The notes below the pieces were generated by a model, which saw only the letters and a list, made by a program, of their open reading frames with translations, did not search any database and was not told the origin of the DNA. The translations under genes were made by a program, and so were the position numbers. 14,576 nucleotides of DNA from assembly GCA_937901365.1 (NCBI GenBank), contig CALCEF010000104.1:1-14576 (forward strand), in the 5' to 3' direction. This document shows positions 1-8,525 of this stretch, one piece after another. Each line of letters starts with the position of its first letter. Position 1 is the stretch's first letter. Origin of the DNA: an uncultured euryarchaeote (GTDB taxonomy: Archaea; Thermoplasmatota; Poseidoniia; Poseidoniales; Thalassarchaeaceae).

Positions 1-15
1 AGGCTTCCCTCTGAA

Positions 16-3000
16 TCAGGTTTCCCACTTGATCCAAGATGAAGTTTCAACGGGGCGATACCACTTGTCTTCACCCTCTTCAATCCATTCGTAGCCTTTG
101 CCATCATCGATGATGTCGGCATCTTCAGGAGGTTGCATGCCCAGCTCTTCTTCCGTGTAGTCGGTTTGATCTGGTGAAGTCACAACCGGTCCGAGGTCAT
201 CCTCTTCTCCGGTCAATGCTGCTTCACTCATTTCGATTTCATCGTCCAACTCAGCGCGGACACGTTCGAGGCGGATACCTTGGTGAGGGCCAATCAATCG
301 AATCATCAGAGCGCGCTCATATTCTGTGGCCACCACTTCCAATTCTTCTCGCGAACTAGCCTTCCTCATCCGCGCTTCGAACATTTCTGTTCGAGCATTG
401 CGGGTCACAAATCCAAAGATGAGCCAAGAGGCCACAGGTAAACCGGATGCCAGTGCCAATAGGTCCCAAGCGCTCAATGCGATATCGTCTGTGATGTATA
501 ATTCCCAACTTTCTACGGGGTATTCATTGGGGTCATAGGGATCTGTGTCGGCCCGCATTTCGTCCCAATCATCCCATCCATCATTGTCATCATCGACGTC
601 TGCGTTATCACCGATTCCATCCCCATCGGTATCATTCCATTCATTGCTATCATCGGGGTCCCAATCTTCAGCATCAGGCACGCCATCGAAATCCCTGTCA
701 CCGGGTGTTGGGAATAGCGGTAATGGGTCGATGCTGTTGTCATACCCATCATTATCACTATCGAATAAGTAAGGGTCGGAATTGTTCCCATCCGGATTAT
801 CTCCAAGACCATCGTTGTCGCCATCAATCCATTGGGTGGAGTCGAAGGGGAATGCATCAGGCATACTTCCACTTGGATTGTCGCCATACCCATCACCATC
901 GGAATCCATCCACTGGGTAGGATCTAGAGGGAACGCATCGGGCATGTTTCCATTCGCGTTGTCACCATATCCGTCACCATCCACATCAGACCACTGTGTC
1001 TCATCATCCACAAACCTGTCCGCATTGGATCCCATCGGGTTGTCTCCAAACCCATCGCCATCCGTATCTGTGGTCTGCGAGGGGTTGAATGGGAATGCAT
1101 CGAGTTCATCCTCGACCCCATCCTGGTCGGTGTCCTGCCAAACGTCAGGGTCATTGGGGAATCGATCGTTGAGGTCGCTGACACCATCGCCATCCGAATC
1201 TACACACCCATAATAATCGATTACCGAGGTGCCGAAATCATCAGGGCAACCATCGGGGAAATTGCCGAAGGGGTAGTCGCCAAACCCATCGCCATCAGTG
1301 TCTAGGGATTGAGTGGGGTCGTTGGGGAATGCATCAGAATTGTCTCCAACACCATCCCCATCGGAATCTCCCCACTCTGTCGGATCTCCAGGGAAGGGGT
1401 CCTTGACATCGGCCCTTCCATCTCCATCTGAATCGGGACAACCTTCCTCATATTCATAGGTCGAATTTCCATTCAACTTCGGACAGAGGTCCATGTAATC
1501 CTCAAATCCATCTCCGTCATCATCACTGTCTTCATCCGAATCTCGACACCCATCTGAATCGATGTCTGTGACATTGTTTCGTAACCAACCAGTTACACCT
1601 CTGGGGCAACCATCATTTTCGTCAAGGACCCCATCTCCATCATCATCGTCATCTTCGTCAGAATCTCGACACCCATCGCCATCTCGATCGGTGGATGCCA
1701 TGGTTTGGAATCCGATTGGGGAATAATTGCAACTGTCGAACTCATCGGGGACTCCATCATCGTCATCATCAGTATCCAATGAATCTGGTATGGCATCTCG
1801 ATCATAATCAATCGACATTTTTGCTACGAATCCATCAAATCCTCCACTAATAGACAAATCGATGTTGTTGAATGAAATTGCATTCTGTATGAAGTATCCA
1901 GTGATGTACAGGCTACCTTGGGAATCTACACCAATGCCCAATCCATTATCCTCATTTCCTCCACCTGCATCTTGAGCCCATGACCAATTACCATCGGATC
2001 GAAGTTTGGCAACATAGACATCGTAGTCTCCACTACTTGTCAAGGCTGTATTTCCAAATGATGCGGTCCCTCTAAATTGGCCCGTGATGAGTAAGTCTTG
2101 ATTTGAATCGAGCGTCATTCCAAAGGCAGCGTTGCTGCTACTACTGCTTACTTGTCTCGCCCATTCCCAATCAACTGAATTTCCTTGATCCAATGCTTTG
2201 GCGATGAATGAATTGCTAACCCCTCCTGCACCGTAACTGAAATTTCCAAACGAAATACCACTGTAGAAACTACCACTGACATACACATCTCCTTGTGGAT
2301 TCACGACGATGGAATTGCCGATGTCATTACTACCTCCTCCCATCGATTCCGACCACATCCAATTTCCTTGGGCTGAAACTTTAGCGACAAATGCATCCTT
2401 ACCAGTTTGACTGGTCAGTGAATTACTACCAAATGTGGAAGTGAATTGGAAATATCCTGTAAGAAATACATCTCCATTTGGTCCGATTGTGATTGAATTC
2501 GGAATATCATCTCCTTGGGCCCCACCGGCCATAGTGGCCCATTGCCAATTACCCCATGTGTCAATTTTAGCAACAAAGATGTCATACATTCCTGACCACG
2601 TTAATGTGGTTGAATCAAAACCAATGTTACGTGAAAAATAACCTGTGACATAAGCGTAACCAGTTGAATCAACAGCAATGTCCGTCCCTGTATTGGCCAA
2701 TCCGCCCGATCCTGCGCCGCGATTGACCCATTGCCATGCCCCATTTGAGGAAATTTTCGCAACATATGGGTCGAATGCATTCCCATTATTTGTCGTCAAA
2801 CTATTTGGTCCAAATTGTGCACTCTGTTGGAAAGTCCCAGTAACAAATACGTTACCTGAAGAATCTAGAGCAATCCCCTCTCCTATGTCTTGGTTAGCTC
2901 CTCCGGCTTGGACCGCCCAAAACCAATATCCTGTGCTATTCATTTTGGCAACAAAAATATCCCAATCTCCAGCACTGGTCAATATGGTGTCTCCGAAATA

Positions 3001-3255
3001 AGCAGTATTCTTGAAGGAACCAGTGACGTAGATATCTCCGTTTGAACTTACAGCGATTGAATTGCTTCGATCATCTCCACTCGAACCGCCAGCCTTCTGT
3101 GCCAATTCCCAAGCCAAGGAATCCACAGTTGCGGTTCTTCCAGAACTATCCAGTATCTCGACATCGCCCAAATCTGAATCTGAAGTTATGGACGTTGGTA
3201 GAAGCATGAAGATGAGCAAGGCAGCGCAAAATGCAGCGACCAAAACTCTCCTCAT
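16..3255 (-). CDS. Membrane-anchored surface protein: SBBP beta-propeller, thrombospondin type 3 stalk, TM helix, cytoplasmic tail
   Basis: 1079 residues from the chosen ATG. An N-terminal signal peptide (MRR, then a hydrophobic stretch to about residue 22) is followed by seven SBBP-like units (about 49-480), each opening with a W-x-W block, a GG..D patch and a G-x-x-Y/F-V-T-G strand, which suits a seven-bladed propeller. Residues about 483-910 hold some 18 D-x-D-x-D-G calcium-binding type motifs (TSP3-like). One hydrophobic helix (926-950) is followed by an Arg-rich segment, so the last 129 residues should be inside the cell; they contain a helical, charged part and a G1054-Y-E-W and W1065-Y-R aromatic end. 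The longer reading to 3306 begins with TTG and would bury the signal peptide, so it was rejected. Adhesion, sensing or a cell-surface enzyme scaffold are possible; the ligand is unknown. A CTTAAG element about 28 nt upstream could serve a near-leaderless transcript. Confidence 0.88.
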   Translation of the reverse strand: MRRVLVAAFCAALLIFMLLPTSITSDSDLGDVEILDSSGRTATVDSLAWELAQKAGGSSGDDRSNSIAVSSNGDIYVTGSFKNTAYFGDTILTSAGDWDIFVAKMNSTGYWFWAVQAGGANQDIGEGIALDSSGNVFVTGTFQQSAQFGPNSLTTNNGNAFDPYVAKISSNGAWQWVNRGAGSGGLANTGTDIAVDSTGYAYVTGYFSRNIGFDSTTLTWSGMYDIFVAKIDTWGNWQWATMAGGAQGDDIPNSITIGPNGDVFLTGYFQFTSTFGSNSLTSQTGKDAFVAKVSAQGNWMWSESMGGGSNDIGNSIVVNPQGDVYVSGSFYSGISFGNFSYGAGGVSNSFIAKALDQGNSVDWEWARQVSSSSSNAAFGMTLDSNQDLLITGQFRGTASFGNTALTSSGDYDVYVAKLRSDGNWSWAQDAGGGNEDNGLGIGVDSQGSLYITGYFIQNAISFNNIDLSISGGFDGFVAKMSIDYDRDAIPDSLDTDDDDDGVPDEFDSCNYSPIGFQTMASTDRDGDGCRDSDEDDDDDGDGVLDENDGCPRGVTGWLRNNVTDIDSDGCRDSDEDSDDDGDGFEDYMDLCPKLNGNSTYEYEEGCPDSDGDGRADVKDPFPGDPTEWGDSDGDGVGDNSDAFPNDPTQSLDTDGDGFGDYPFGNFPDGCPDDFGTSVIDYYGCVDSDGDGVSDLNDRFPNDPDVWQDTDQDGVEDELDAFPFNPSQTTDTDGDGFGDNPMGSNADRFVDDETQWSDVDGDGYGDNANGNMPDAFPLDPTQWMDSDGDGYGDNPSGSMPDAFPFDSTQWIDGDNDGLGDNPDGNNSDPYLFDSDNDGYDNSIDPLPLFPTPGDRDFDGVPDAEDWDPDDSNEWNDTDGDGIGDNADVDDDNDGWDDWDEMRADTDPYDPNEYPVESWELYITDDIALSAWDLLALASGLPVASWLIFGFVTRNARTEMFEARMRKASSREELEVVATEYERALMIRLIGPHQGIRLERVRAELDDEIEMSEAALTGEEDDLGPVVTSPDQTDYTEEELGMQPPEDADIIDDGKGYEWIEEGEDKWYRPVETSSWIKWET
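525..1809 (-). repeat. Thrombospondin type 3-like Asp-rich calcium-binding stalk
   Basis: About 18 copies of D-x-D-x-D-G-x-x-D spaced by Pro/Trp/Asn-rich linkers, with a few Cys residues (N-D-G-C-P, D-S-C type) in the first half that could form disulfides. Such segments bind calcium and form rigid stalks in known TSP3 proteins. The high Asp content makes other frames open by chance, which explains the spurious overlapping reading frames in this stretch. Confidence 0.85.
826..1068 (-). repeat. Three tandem 81-bp (27-residue) units in the stalk
   Basis: Three consecutive 81-nt units (1068-988, 987-907, 906-826) encode D-x-D-G-D-G-x-G-D-N, a Gly/Asn linker, then a F-x-x-D-x-x-Q-W ending. The second and third units are clearly similar at DNA level too, so they look like recent duplicates. 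A shorter degenerate fourth unit follows. Confidence 0.75.
1816..3111 (-). repeat. Seven SBBP-type beta-propeller repeats inside the surface protein
   Basis: Seven protein repeats of roughly 60-65 residues. Each runs from an aromatic W-x-W opening through a Gly/Asp-rich loop, a short Ile/Val strand, a V-T-G or I-T-G strand, F-G or F-x-x, then an F-V-A-K or Y-V-A-K ending. The DNA is diverged, so this is an old duplication at protein level and not a recent expansion. Seven units match a closed seven-bladed fold, which is an inference from the count. Confidence 0.8.
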
Positions 3256-3333
3256 TGGGGCGCTCGGTATTCCTTCTCCTCTTAAGCACAATCGCGGGAT
3301 ACCCAACGTAGAATCCGGTTGTCAAACCCAATT

Positions 3334-3897
3334 TCAAATTGCGAGGTCCCTAAGGACCTCGATGTCAGAAGGGGTGTCTAGATTCAAATGAAGGTGTAAA
3401 TCATCGACATCGAAACGCTCTGGTGAGCACAATTCTCGAAGTGGTGTATCGGGTTCCGCCGTTCGAATCCGGCTGACATCATCCGGCATCAGCAAGAGGG
3501 GGTGGCCCCCACGTCCATCCTTTGCTGGGCAAGCACAAACCTCCTTTGCCATCAGCGTCTGTAGAGTTTCATCAGAAAACCCTGGTCGATCCACAGGTAC
3601 GACCAGCAATCTGAATGCTCGCTCGCCCCCCTTGGTATCGAGAATCTGCTTGAGCCCGCACTGCAACGAACCGGTTCTTCCAGCATCAGGATTGGGATTG
3701 ATGACGACGGTTCGCTCGGGCAGTGCCAACAGAATGTCAACACTGAGTTCGGCTCGAGTGACAATAACTGGTTCCAATCCAGCGTTTTCCAATCGCTCGA
3801 CAAGGTGCTGAACGAGTGGCTTTCCACCCACATCAACGAGAGCTTTGGGTTGGCCCAATCTTGCACTGGCCCCAGCGGCCAGCACAATGCATCGCAC
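3334..3897 (-). CDS. MobA/MocA-like nucleotidyltransferase
   Basis: 187 residues with a GTG start. The N-terminus carries the L-A-A-G-x-S-x-R-x-G-x-x-K nucleotide-binding signature (residues 6-18) of the MobA/MocA and sugar-nucleotide transferase fold. Further marks are a P-D-A-G-R-T-G-S-L segment (70-78), V-P-V-D-R-P (100-105, metal-binding Asp), G-G-H-P (130-133) and N-L-D-T-P-S-D (172-178), all typical of MocA-type enzymes that transfer a nucleotide to molybdopterin. Length is normal for the family. The GTG is supported by GAGGTGA 4 nt upstream, overlapping the stop region of the acyl-CoA dehydrogenase gene (gap 9 nt), so the two are probably co-transcribed. No molybdenum enzyme is in the window, so cofactor cytidylylation is a family-based guess; other NTP transfer is possible. 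Confidence 0.82.
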   Translation of the reverse strand: MRCIVLAAGASARLGQPKALVDVGGKPLVQHLVERLENAGLEPVIVTRAELSVDILLALPERTVVINPNPDAGRTGSLQCGLKQILDTKGGERAFRLLVVPVDRPGFSDETLQTLMAKEVCACPAKDGRGGHPLLLMPDDVSRIRTAEPDTPLRELCSPERFDVDDLHLHLNLDTPSDIEVLRDLAI

Positions 3898-3901
3898 GGT
3901 T

Positions 3902-3908
3902 TCACCTC
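3902..3908 (-). promoter_or_regulatory. Ribosome binding site fixing the GTG start of the nucleotidyltransferase
   Basis: GAGGTGA on the minus strand lies 4 nt before the GTG at 3897 and overlaps the TGA stop of the upstream acyl-CoA dehydrogenase gene, implying translational coupling. Confidence 0.65.
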
Positions 3909-5055
3909 AGAGGTCGCGAATCATTTCTCGACCGATAATCATCCGCTGAACTTGGGATGATCCTTCGTAAATTTGCATGACCTTTGCCGCCCTCATCAAA
4001 CGAGCCACAGGGTATTCCTCAGAGTAACCATAGCCTCCAAAGATTTGCACAGCATCTGTGGTAATCTCCATCGCCGTGTCTGCTGCGAATCGCTTGGCGT
4101 GTGCCGCGCTCTCTGTATTTCGAATGCCATTATCTGATTCCCACGCGGTCTTCCATGTCAGTGCACGACTGGCCTCAATCTTGGTCTTCATGTCGGCGAG
4201 CATGAACTGAATCGCCTGATGTTGGTGCAACTTCTTGCCGAAGGTTTCGCGCTCATCCGCATATTGGAGTGCATGTTCGAATGCGGCCCGACTAATCCCA
4301 GTCGCATGTGCTGCAATGTTTGGTCTGCTCAAGTCGAATGCGGTCATGGCGTTGAACCAACCCTTCCCTTCGACGCCACCGACCAAATTGGCAGCAGGTA
4401 CTCGAACATCTTCGAAATTGATTGAACGGGTATCACTGGCTCGCTGACCCATATTGGTCTCTTTCTTGCCCAATGACAGACCATCCGAATCCGCATCGAC
4501 AATGAACGCGCTCATGCCCTTGTAGCCAGCCGCTTTGTCCGTATAGGCGAGTACGAAGAACCAATCCGCCTTTCCGGCACCGGTAATCCACATCTTGGAT
4601 CCATTCAGAATGTAATCGTCGCCATCCTTCACAGCGGTCGTCTGGATGCTGGCAACATCGCTCCCCGCTCCAGGTTCAGTAACCGCATAGGCTGCAATTC
4701 GAGGTGCTTCGGTCAATCTTCCTAGATACTTCGCTTTCTGTTCCTCTGTACCGCCTGTGATGATGGGTGCAGCGGTGAGTCCATTGCTATAGGCCGCTGT
4801 AGCGAAGCCCGGGTCGCCCCAAGCAAACTCTTCTTGGACCACGACTTCATCCATGGTGCCCATGCCCATTCCACCGTATTCTTCGGGGACGTGGAGATTC
4901 ATCAGACCCAAGTCGTGAGCCGCTTCGATCGCTTCCATAGGGAACTCGCTGGTGGCATCCCAATGCTCTGCCATCGGCCGGACATTTTCGGCTGCAAACT
5001 CCCGAGCGAGCTCTTGCAACATCAGTTGCTCTTCTGACAATGTGAAGTCGACCAT
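3907..5055 (-). CDS. Acyl-CoA dehydrogenase (MCAD/SCAD-like)
   Basis: 382 residues, full length for the family. This is a FAD enzyme that oxidises acyl-CoA to 2-enoyl-CoA and passes electrons to ETF. The flavin/substrate signatures A-Y-A-V-T-E-P-G-A-G-S-D (122-133) and W-I-T-G-A-G-K-A-D-W (156-165) are intact, as is the C-terminal Q-I-Y-E-G-S-S-Q (361-368). The base is therefore E364, the position used by MCAD, SCAD and isobutyryl-CoA dehydrogenases and not the alternative site of isovaleryl-CoA dehydrogenase (family knowledge). The ATG has a GGTGG/AAGGT purine stretch just upstream. It lies 30 nt after the fused E1 gene, so an acyl-CoA made by that complex (for example isobutyryl-CoA) is a reasonable substrate, but chain specificity cannot be read from sequence alone. 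Confidence 0.95.
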   Translation of the reverse strand: MVDFTLSEEQLMLQELAREFAAENVRPMAEHWDATSEFPMEAIEAAHDLGLMNLHVPEEYGGMGMGTMDEVVVQEEFAWGDPGFATAAYSNGLTAAPIITGGTEEQKAKYLGRLTEAPRIAAYAVTEPGAGSDVASIQTTAVKDGDDYILNGSKMWITGAGKADWFFVLAYTDKAAGYKGMSAFIVDADSDGLSLGKKETNMGQRASDTRSINFEDVRVPAANLVGGVEGKGWFNAMTAFDLSRPNIAAHATGISRAAFEHALQYADERETFGKKLHQHQAIQFMLADMKTKIEASRALTWKTAWESDNGIRNTESAAHAKRFAADTAMEITTDAVQIFGGYGYSEEYPVARLMRAAKVMQIYEGSSQVQRMIIGREMIRDL

Positions 5056-5085
5056 GTACCTTCCACCCGTTTCTCCGTCTTAGCA

Positions 5086-7668
5086 TTACTCACACAATTT
5101 TTGCAGATGTTCTACAACCAATTCGGCTGTTGGAATGGTGTAATCCTCAAGCGTTGGTGCAAATGGAACCGGTGTATCAATCGCTCCGACAACCACCGCG
5201 GGGGCTTCTAAACTCCAGAAGCATTGCTCTTGGATTCGGCTACTGACCGTATGGCCTAGTCCTCCTGTGTATTGCGCCTCCTGCAAAACCAGCAAGCGCC
5301 CTGTCCTTGCCACACTGTCCACACAGGTCTGAGCATCAAACGGTGCGAGTGTGCGCAGATCGATAATTTCGATTTCCTTGCCTTCGCTGGACAGTGCTTC
5401 TGCCGCCTTCATTGCGACGTGAACCATGGCGCCCCATGTGACGATGGTTGCATCACTTCCTCCTCTGACAATGTTGGCTTTACCCAATTTGTAAGTATCT
5501 CCTGACTTGATGGCTTGAGCCACACTTTCCGTGTCGACTTGCATGTGGATTCGGTCACCCCAACCAGTCATTCCACCACGGAGCCCATACATGCCAAGGT
5601 GCTCAAGATACACCACTGGGTCGGGTAGGGCTGCAGCCTCGACCAAGAGGTCGTAGGCATCTTGAGGGTTGGATGGGAAGACGATGACTAGACCCGGGTC
5701 ATTGAGGAACCAAGATTCGATCATGTTGGCGTGGAATGGGCCACTTCGGGTTTTTGCACCAAGCGGGATCCGCACGACCATCGGTACATCTGCGCCCCAC
5801 CTCCAGCGCAATTGAGCTGCGTTATTGATGAGTGCATTCATCGCTAGAGCAGCGAATCCACCAAACTGGATTTCTGCTACAGGACGCATACCACCAAGGG
5901 CAGCACCGGTTGCTGCATGGATGATTAGAGCCTCAGACAAGGGCATATCCAACAACAAATCGGAATGGCCTTGATTTTTGAGTGGCACATTCATTCCAAA
6001 TGCGCCTGAAACCTCCATGTCTTCACCCATGAATACGGTTGATGCTCCATACCTCTCAGCGATGGCTACCATCGCATTTTGGATTGCACGGGAATAGGAC
6101 CACGCATTTGCCTCACCGGAAAACTGCAAAGTTGTTTCACCGGGTTCAACGGATGCCTCAATCTCTTCAGCAGGATTGGCGATTCGGTTCAGTTGCATGC
6201 TGTGGGAGTCCGCATCATGTAGTGTGGTCACTCCACGACGAACACTGTCACCATCGGGCCAAGGCATCGCTTCCATAGCGGCTCTACCCGCATCAACGTA
6301 AGCCTGTTCTTCCGCTTCCATTTGAGTTAGAGTTGCCTCTTCAATACCCATTGAGCGCAGCAGTTTACGATGATTTGGCAACGGGTCCTTCGCTTCCCAA
6401 TACGCGAGTAAACCCTTGTCGGCATATCCAGGGGGTGTCCCACTTGGTGAACCCAAGTACAGATCGTCATGGTGGTGTGCATGGCCACACCCTCGCATGG
6501 TTTCTACATGGATTAAGACGGGGCCGCCACCATCCATAGCGAACTCTCGGGCCACAGCCATACTGGCATGGAAGTTGAGGGGGTCAGAACCATCGATGGT
6601 CCAAGCAGGTATTCCCATGGCTACACCTTTGTCGCCCCATGTTTCAGCAGCTGATTGGCCAACGACAAATGTGTCCAGAGCGATTTGGTTATTCTGAATC
6701 ATGAAAGCGATCGGCAATCCTCTGGCACCGGCGAAATTCATGGCCTCCCAAAATTCTCCAGAAGATGAACATCCTTCACCAACAGGTGCAAATTGGAATC
6801 TTGTCATGCCCAATCTTTGACTGGCAAGAGCGATTCCTGTGGTTGTTGCACTTGCGATTGGGAGTGGAGCAGTGGGAGGTAAAACGCCCAGTGCAAGATC
6901 TCCGATGTGTAGGTCTCTCCCTCCAGAACCTTCGTGACCTCCATCCATTTTCGATCCGGTTTTACCAACCTGTGCAGCGAATAAATCGGTGGGCGTTTGC
7001 CCCATCGCCATGGCCAACCCGATGTCTCGAATCATCGGCGCAACAATATCACCTGTATGCTGCGAACCGGGTGGAAGATCCTTGGCTAAATTGAGTGCTG
7101 TAGCACAGGCGACAATCGCTTCCTGCCAAGTTGAGCGGAAACCTTTGCCTCCAAATCGCCCTCCATCAGGTGTCTCCATCCCAGTCATGAAGATGTCTTT
7201 GAGGTGCTCATCCAACATCCTTGTACGAGTCATCCAGCGTTGCCATTCAAAGCGTTGATCGACGGTTACAGTGGCTGCATGGGCAATTCGCCGTAAGCAC
7301 AACCGAACATCGAGGATAAAGCGCTGCTCACGTCGAGATAAATGGAGTAAACCACCTCGACGAGGGATGACTTCAGTCGTCAAAATCCCTGCCTCTTCAG
7401 CCCGGCCGGATAGGTTCTCGGATAATTTCTGTGCGAAGGCTTCACTGAACAAATGGAAGTTTGGGCCGTCGAGTGTTTTCCCTTCGTAATCCTGGCTGAC
7501 TTCATCAAACAACCAACCGATGAGTCGGAGATGACCGTCATGACGTTCGGCGATAAATCGAATGAGCTCCTCTTTCAAATCACTCAGAGATACATCAGAA
7601 ATGAAATCCAAATGGCTTCGAGGTTTCCAATCTGCGCCCCAAATATGAGGTAGTTCAGATTGCGTCAT
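5086..7668 (-). CDS. Fused E1 alpha+beta subunit of a 2-oxoacid (branched-chain type) dehydrogenase
   Basis: 860 residues from the chosen ATG. It is the thiamine diphosphate E1 that decarboxylates a 2-oxoacid and passes the acyl group to lipoyl-E2. Residues about 1-135 are an unrecognised helical extension. The alpha part follows: ThDP/Mg site G-E-G-C-S-S-S-G (297-304) ending in N326-N327, and a G-H-A-H-H-H-D-D loop (395-402) resembling the conserved loop of branched-chain E1 alpha. The beta part starts near 520: G-E-D (548-550), M-P-L-S-E with the ThDP-contacting E579, and P-F-H with H646. The start at 7668 is set by GGAGG at 7-nt spacing; an upstream GTG at 7734 lacks such a site. E2, E3 and lipoate genes are not here. 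The acyl-CoA dehydrogenase 30 nt downstream favours a branched-chain role; pyruvate remains possible. Confidence 0.9.
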   Translation of the reverse strand: MTQSELPHIWGADWKPRSHLDFISDVSLSDLKEELIRFIAERHDGHLRLIGWLFDEVSQDYEGKTLDGPNFHLFSEAFAQKLSENLSGRAEEAGILTTEVIPRRGGLLHLSRREQRFILDVRLCLRRIAHAATVTVDQRFEWQRWMTRTRMLDEHLKDIFMTGMETPDGGRFGGKGFRSTWQEAIVACATALNLAKDLPPGSQHTGDIVAPMIRDIGLAMAMGQTPTDLFAAQVGKTGSKMDGGHEGSGGRDLHIGDLALGVLPPTAPLPIASATTTGIALASQRLGMTRFQFAPVGEGCSSSGEFWEAMNFAGARGLPIAFMIQNNQIALDTFVVGQSAAETWGDKGVAMGIPAWTIDGSDPLNFHASMAVAREFAMDGGGPVLIHVETMRGCGHAHHHDDLYLGSPSGTPPGYADKGLLAYWEAKDPLPNHRKLLRSMGIEEATLTQMEAEEQAYVDAGRAAMEAMPWPDGDSVRRGVTTLHDADSHSMQLNRIANPAEEIEASVEPGETTLQFSGEANAWSYSRAIQNAMVAIAERYGASTVFMGEDMEVSGAFGMNVPLKNQGHSDLLLDMPLSEALIIHAATGAALGGMRPVAEIQFGGFAALAMNALINNAAQLRWRWGADVPMVVRIPLGAKTRSGPFHANMIESWFLNDPGLVIVFPSNPQDAYDLLVEAAALPDPVVYLEHLGMYGLRGGMTGWGDRIHMQVDTESVAQAIKSGDTYKLGKANIVRGGSDATIVTWGAMVHVAMKAAEALSSEGKEIEIIDLRTLAPFDAQTCVDSVARTGRLLVLQEAQYTGGLGHTVSSRIQEQCFWSLEAPAVVVGAIDTPVPFAPTLEDYTIPTAELVVEHLQKLCE

Positions 7669-7672
7669 TTCA

Positions 7673-7680
7673 ATTCCTCC
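7673..7680 (-). promoter_or_regulatory. Ribosome binding site deciding the start of the fused E1
   Basis: GGAGGAAT on the minus strand, with GGAGG 7 nt before the ATG at 7668. It selects this ATG over the in-frame GTG at 7734 and ATG at 7725, and gives a 68-nt gap to the upstream VTT-domain gene. Confidence 0.75.
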
Positions 7681-7736
7681 GAAACCTTCGACCGAGGTAG
7701 GGCATACAAAGGATGCGGGTTCCATCCTTCGCACAT

Positions 7737-8525
7737 CTACATGGCCTCCCCATCATCGATTGCATCACCCAGAGCACGCATTGTCACTCGTGTGACGATG
7801 ATTGTAGCGATGAGTGTGGCAATCAGGCCACACACCAGTATCACCACCGCCTCAGTTGATTCGGAGAACGCTGCCAATCCCCCCTCCTGGAGAGCGAGTT
7901 GACCAAATGCCCACCCGTAATATGCGTAGACAAAACAATAGACGATGCTTGCACAATTTGAAATCGTGAATGTCTTGGTGTTGACAGGTCCTGCGGCCAA
8001 TATGTAGTTCAACCACTCATCAGGGATTACTGGTGATAGCCGAACAAGAACTGAAAGCCGCAGACTCTCTTCGCCGATGGCTGAATGGATTCGTTCCAAT
8101 TTCGGTTTTTTTGAAATCGCTTCTACCAGACCTTCTCTGAACAACCAACGGCCAAAGATGAAGGCACCGAATCCACCGATCATCGACCCGATGAAATTGA
8201 CCAATACAGCAAGATGCAAAGGAAAAACTGCACCTGCAATCATCTTGAGAATGGGTGTTGGTAATAGCAACATTATCGCTATAGAAACTGCTACTGCAAA
8301 GCCAAAAAATCCAAGAGAACCTGCACTCTCAAAGATACTGTTCACGTTTTGCTGATTGTTGAATAAGATGAATGCAAAAGCGACACAAGCAGCGACGAAA
8401 ACCAATCCCAAAGCAGCACGCAATCGGTGTTTACCCAGATGACTTTGCTTTAGGTGCTTGACGTGATCCCGTCTTTCAGCAAGTCCCAAATCCCTCGTTG
8501 CAGATGAAATTTGAACCATTTTCAT
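7737..8525 (-). CDS. VTT/DedA-superfamily (TVP38/TMEM64-like) membrane protein
   Basis: 262 residues. A cytoplasmic, basic N-terminus (1-35) is followed by a TM helix (about 37-55), two hydrophobic segments (about 71-110), a Gly-rich G-G-F-G-A-F-I-F-G-R-W segment (117-127), R-L-S-P-V-I-P (162-168) with a following N-Y, and two more TM helices (about 190-208 and 226-246). The small-residue membrane segment ending in G-R and the R-x-x-P-x-x-P element are typical of VTT-domain proteins, whose relatives act in lipid scrambling or membrane homeostasis; the substrate here is unknown. The ATG at 8525 shares ATGA with the stop of the receiver-domain gene. GAGGA abuts that ATG, so the second ATG at 8519, at 6-nt spacing, may be the real start. 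Translational coupling with the receiver gene is likely. Confidence 0.85.
   Translation of the reverse strand: MKMVQISSATRDLGLAERRDHVKHLKQSHLGKHRLRAALGLVFVAACVAFAFILFNNQQNVNSIFESAGSLGFFGFAVAVSIAIMLLLPTPILKMIAGAVFPLHLAVLVNFIGSMIGGFGAFIFGRWLFREGLVEAISKKPKLERIHSAIGEESLRLSVLVRLSPVIPDEWLNYILAAGPVNTKTFTISNCASIVYCFVYAYYGWAFGQLALQEGGLAAFSESTEAVVILVCGLIATLIATIIVTRVTMRALGDAIDDGEAM

Noticed and set aside
513..1213. Open reading frames in both directions across the Asp-rich stalk
   Set aside because: They arise from the repetitive GAT/GAC codons of the stalk read in other frames; the products are Met/Thr- or Ser/Pro-rich low complexity with no family signature.
525..1809. Repeats that could suggest a CRISPR array
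   Set aside because: Repeat units are in frame with the surface protein and encode D-x-D-x-D-G motifs; there are no constant repeats with unique spacers.
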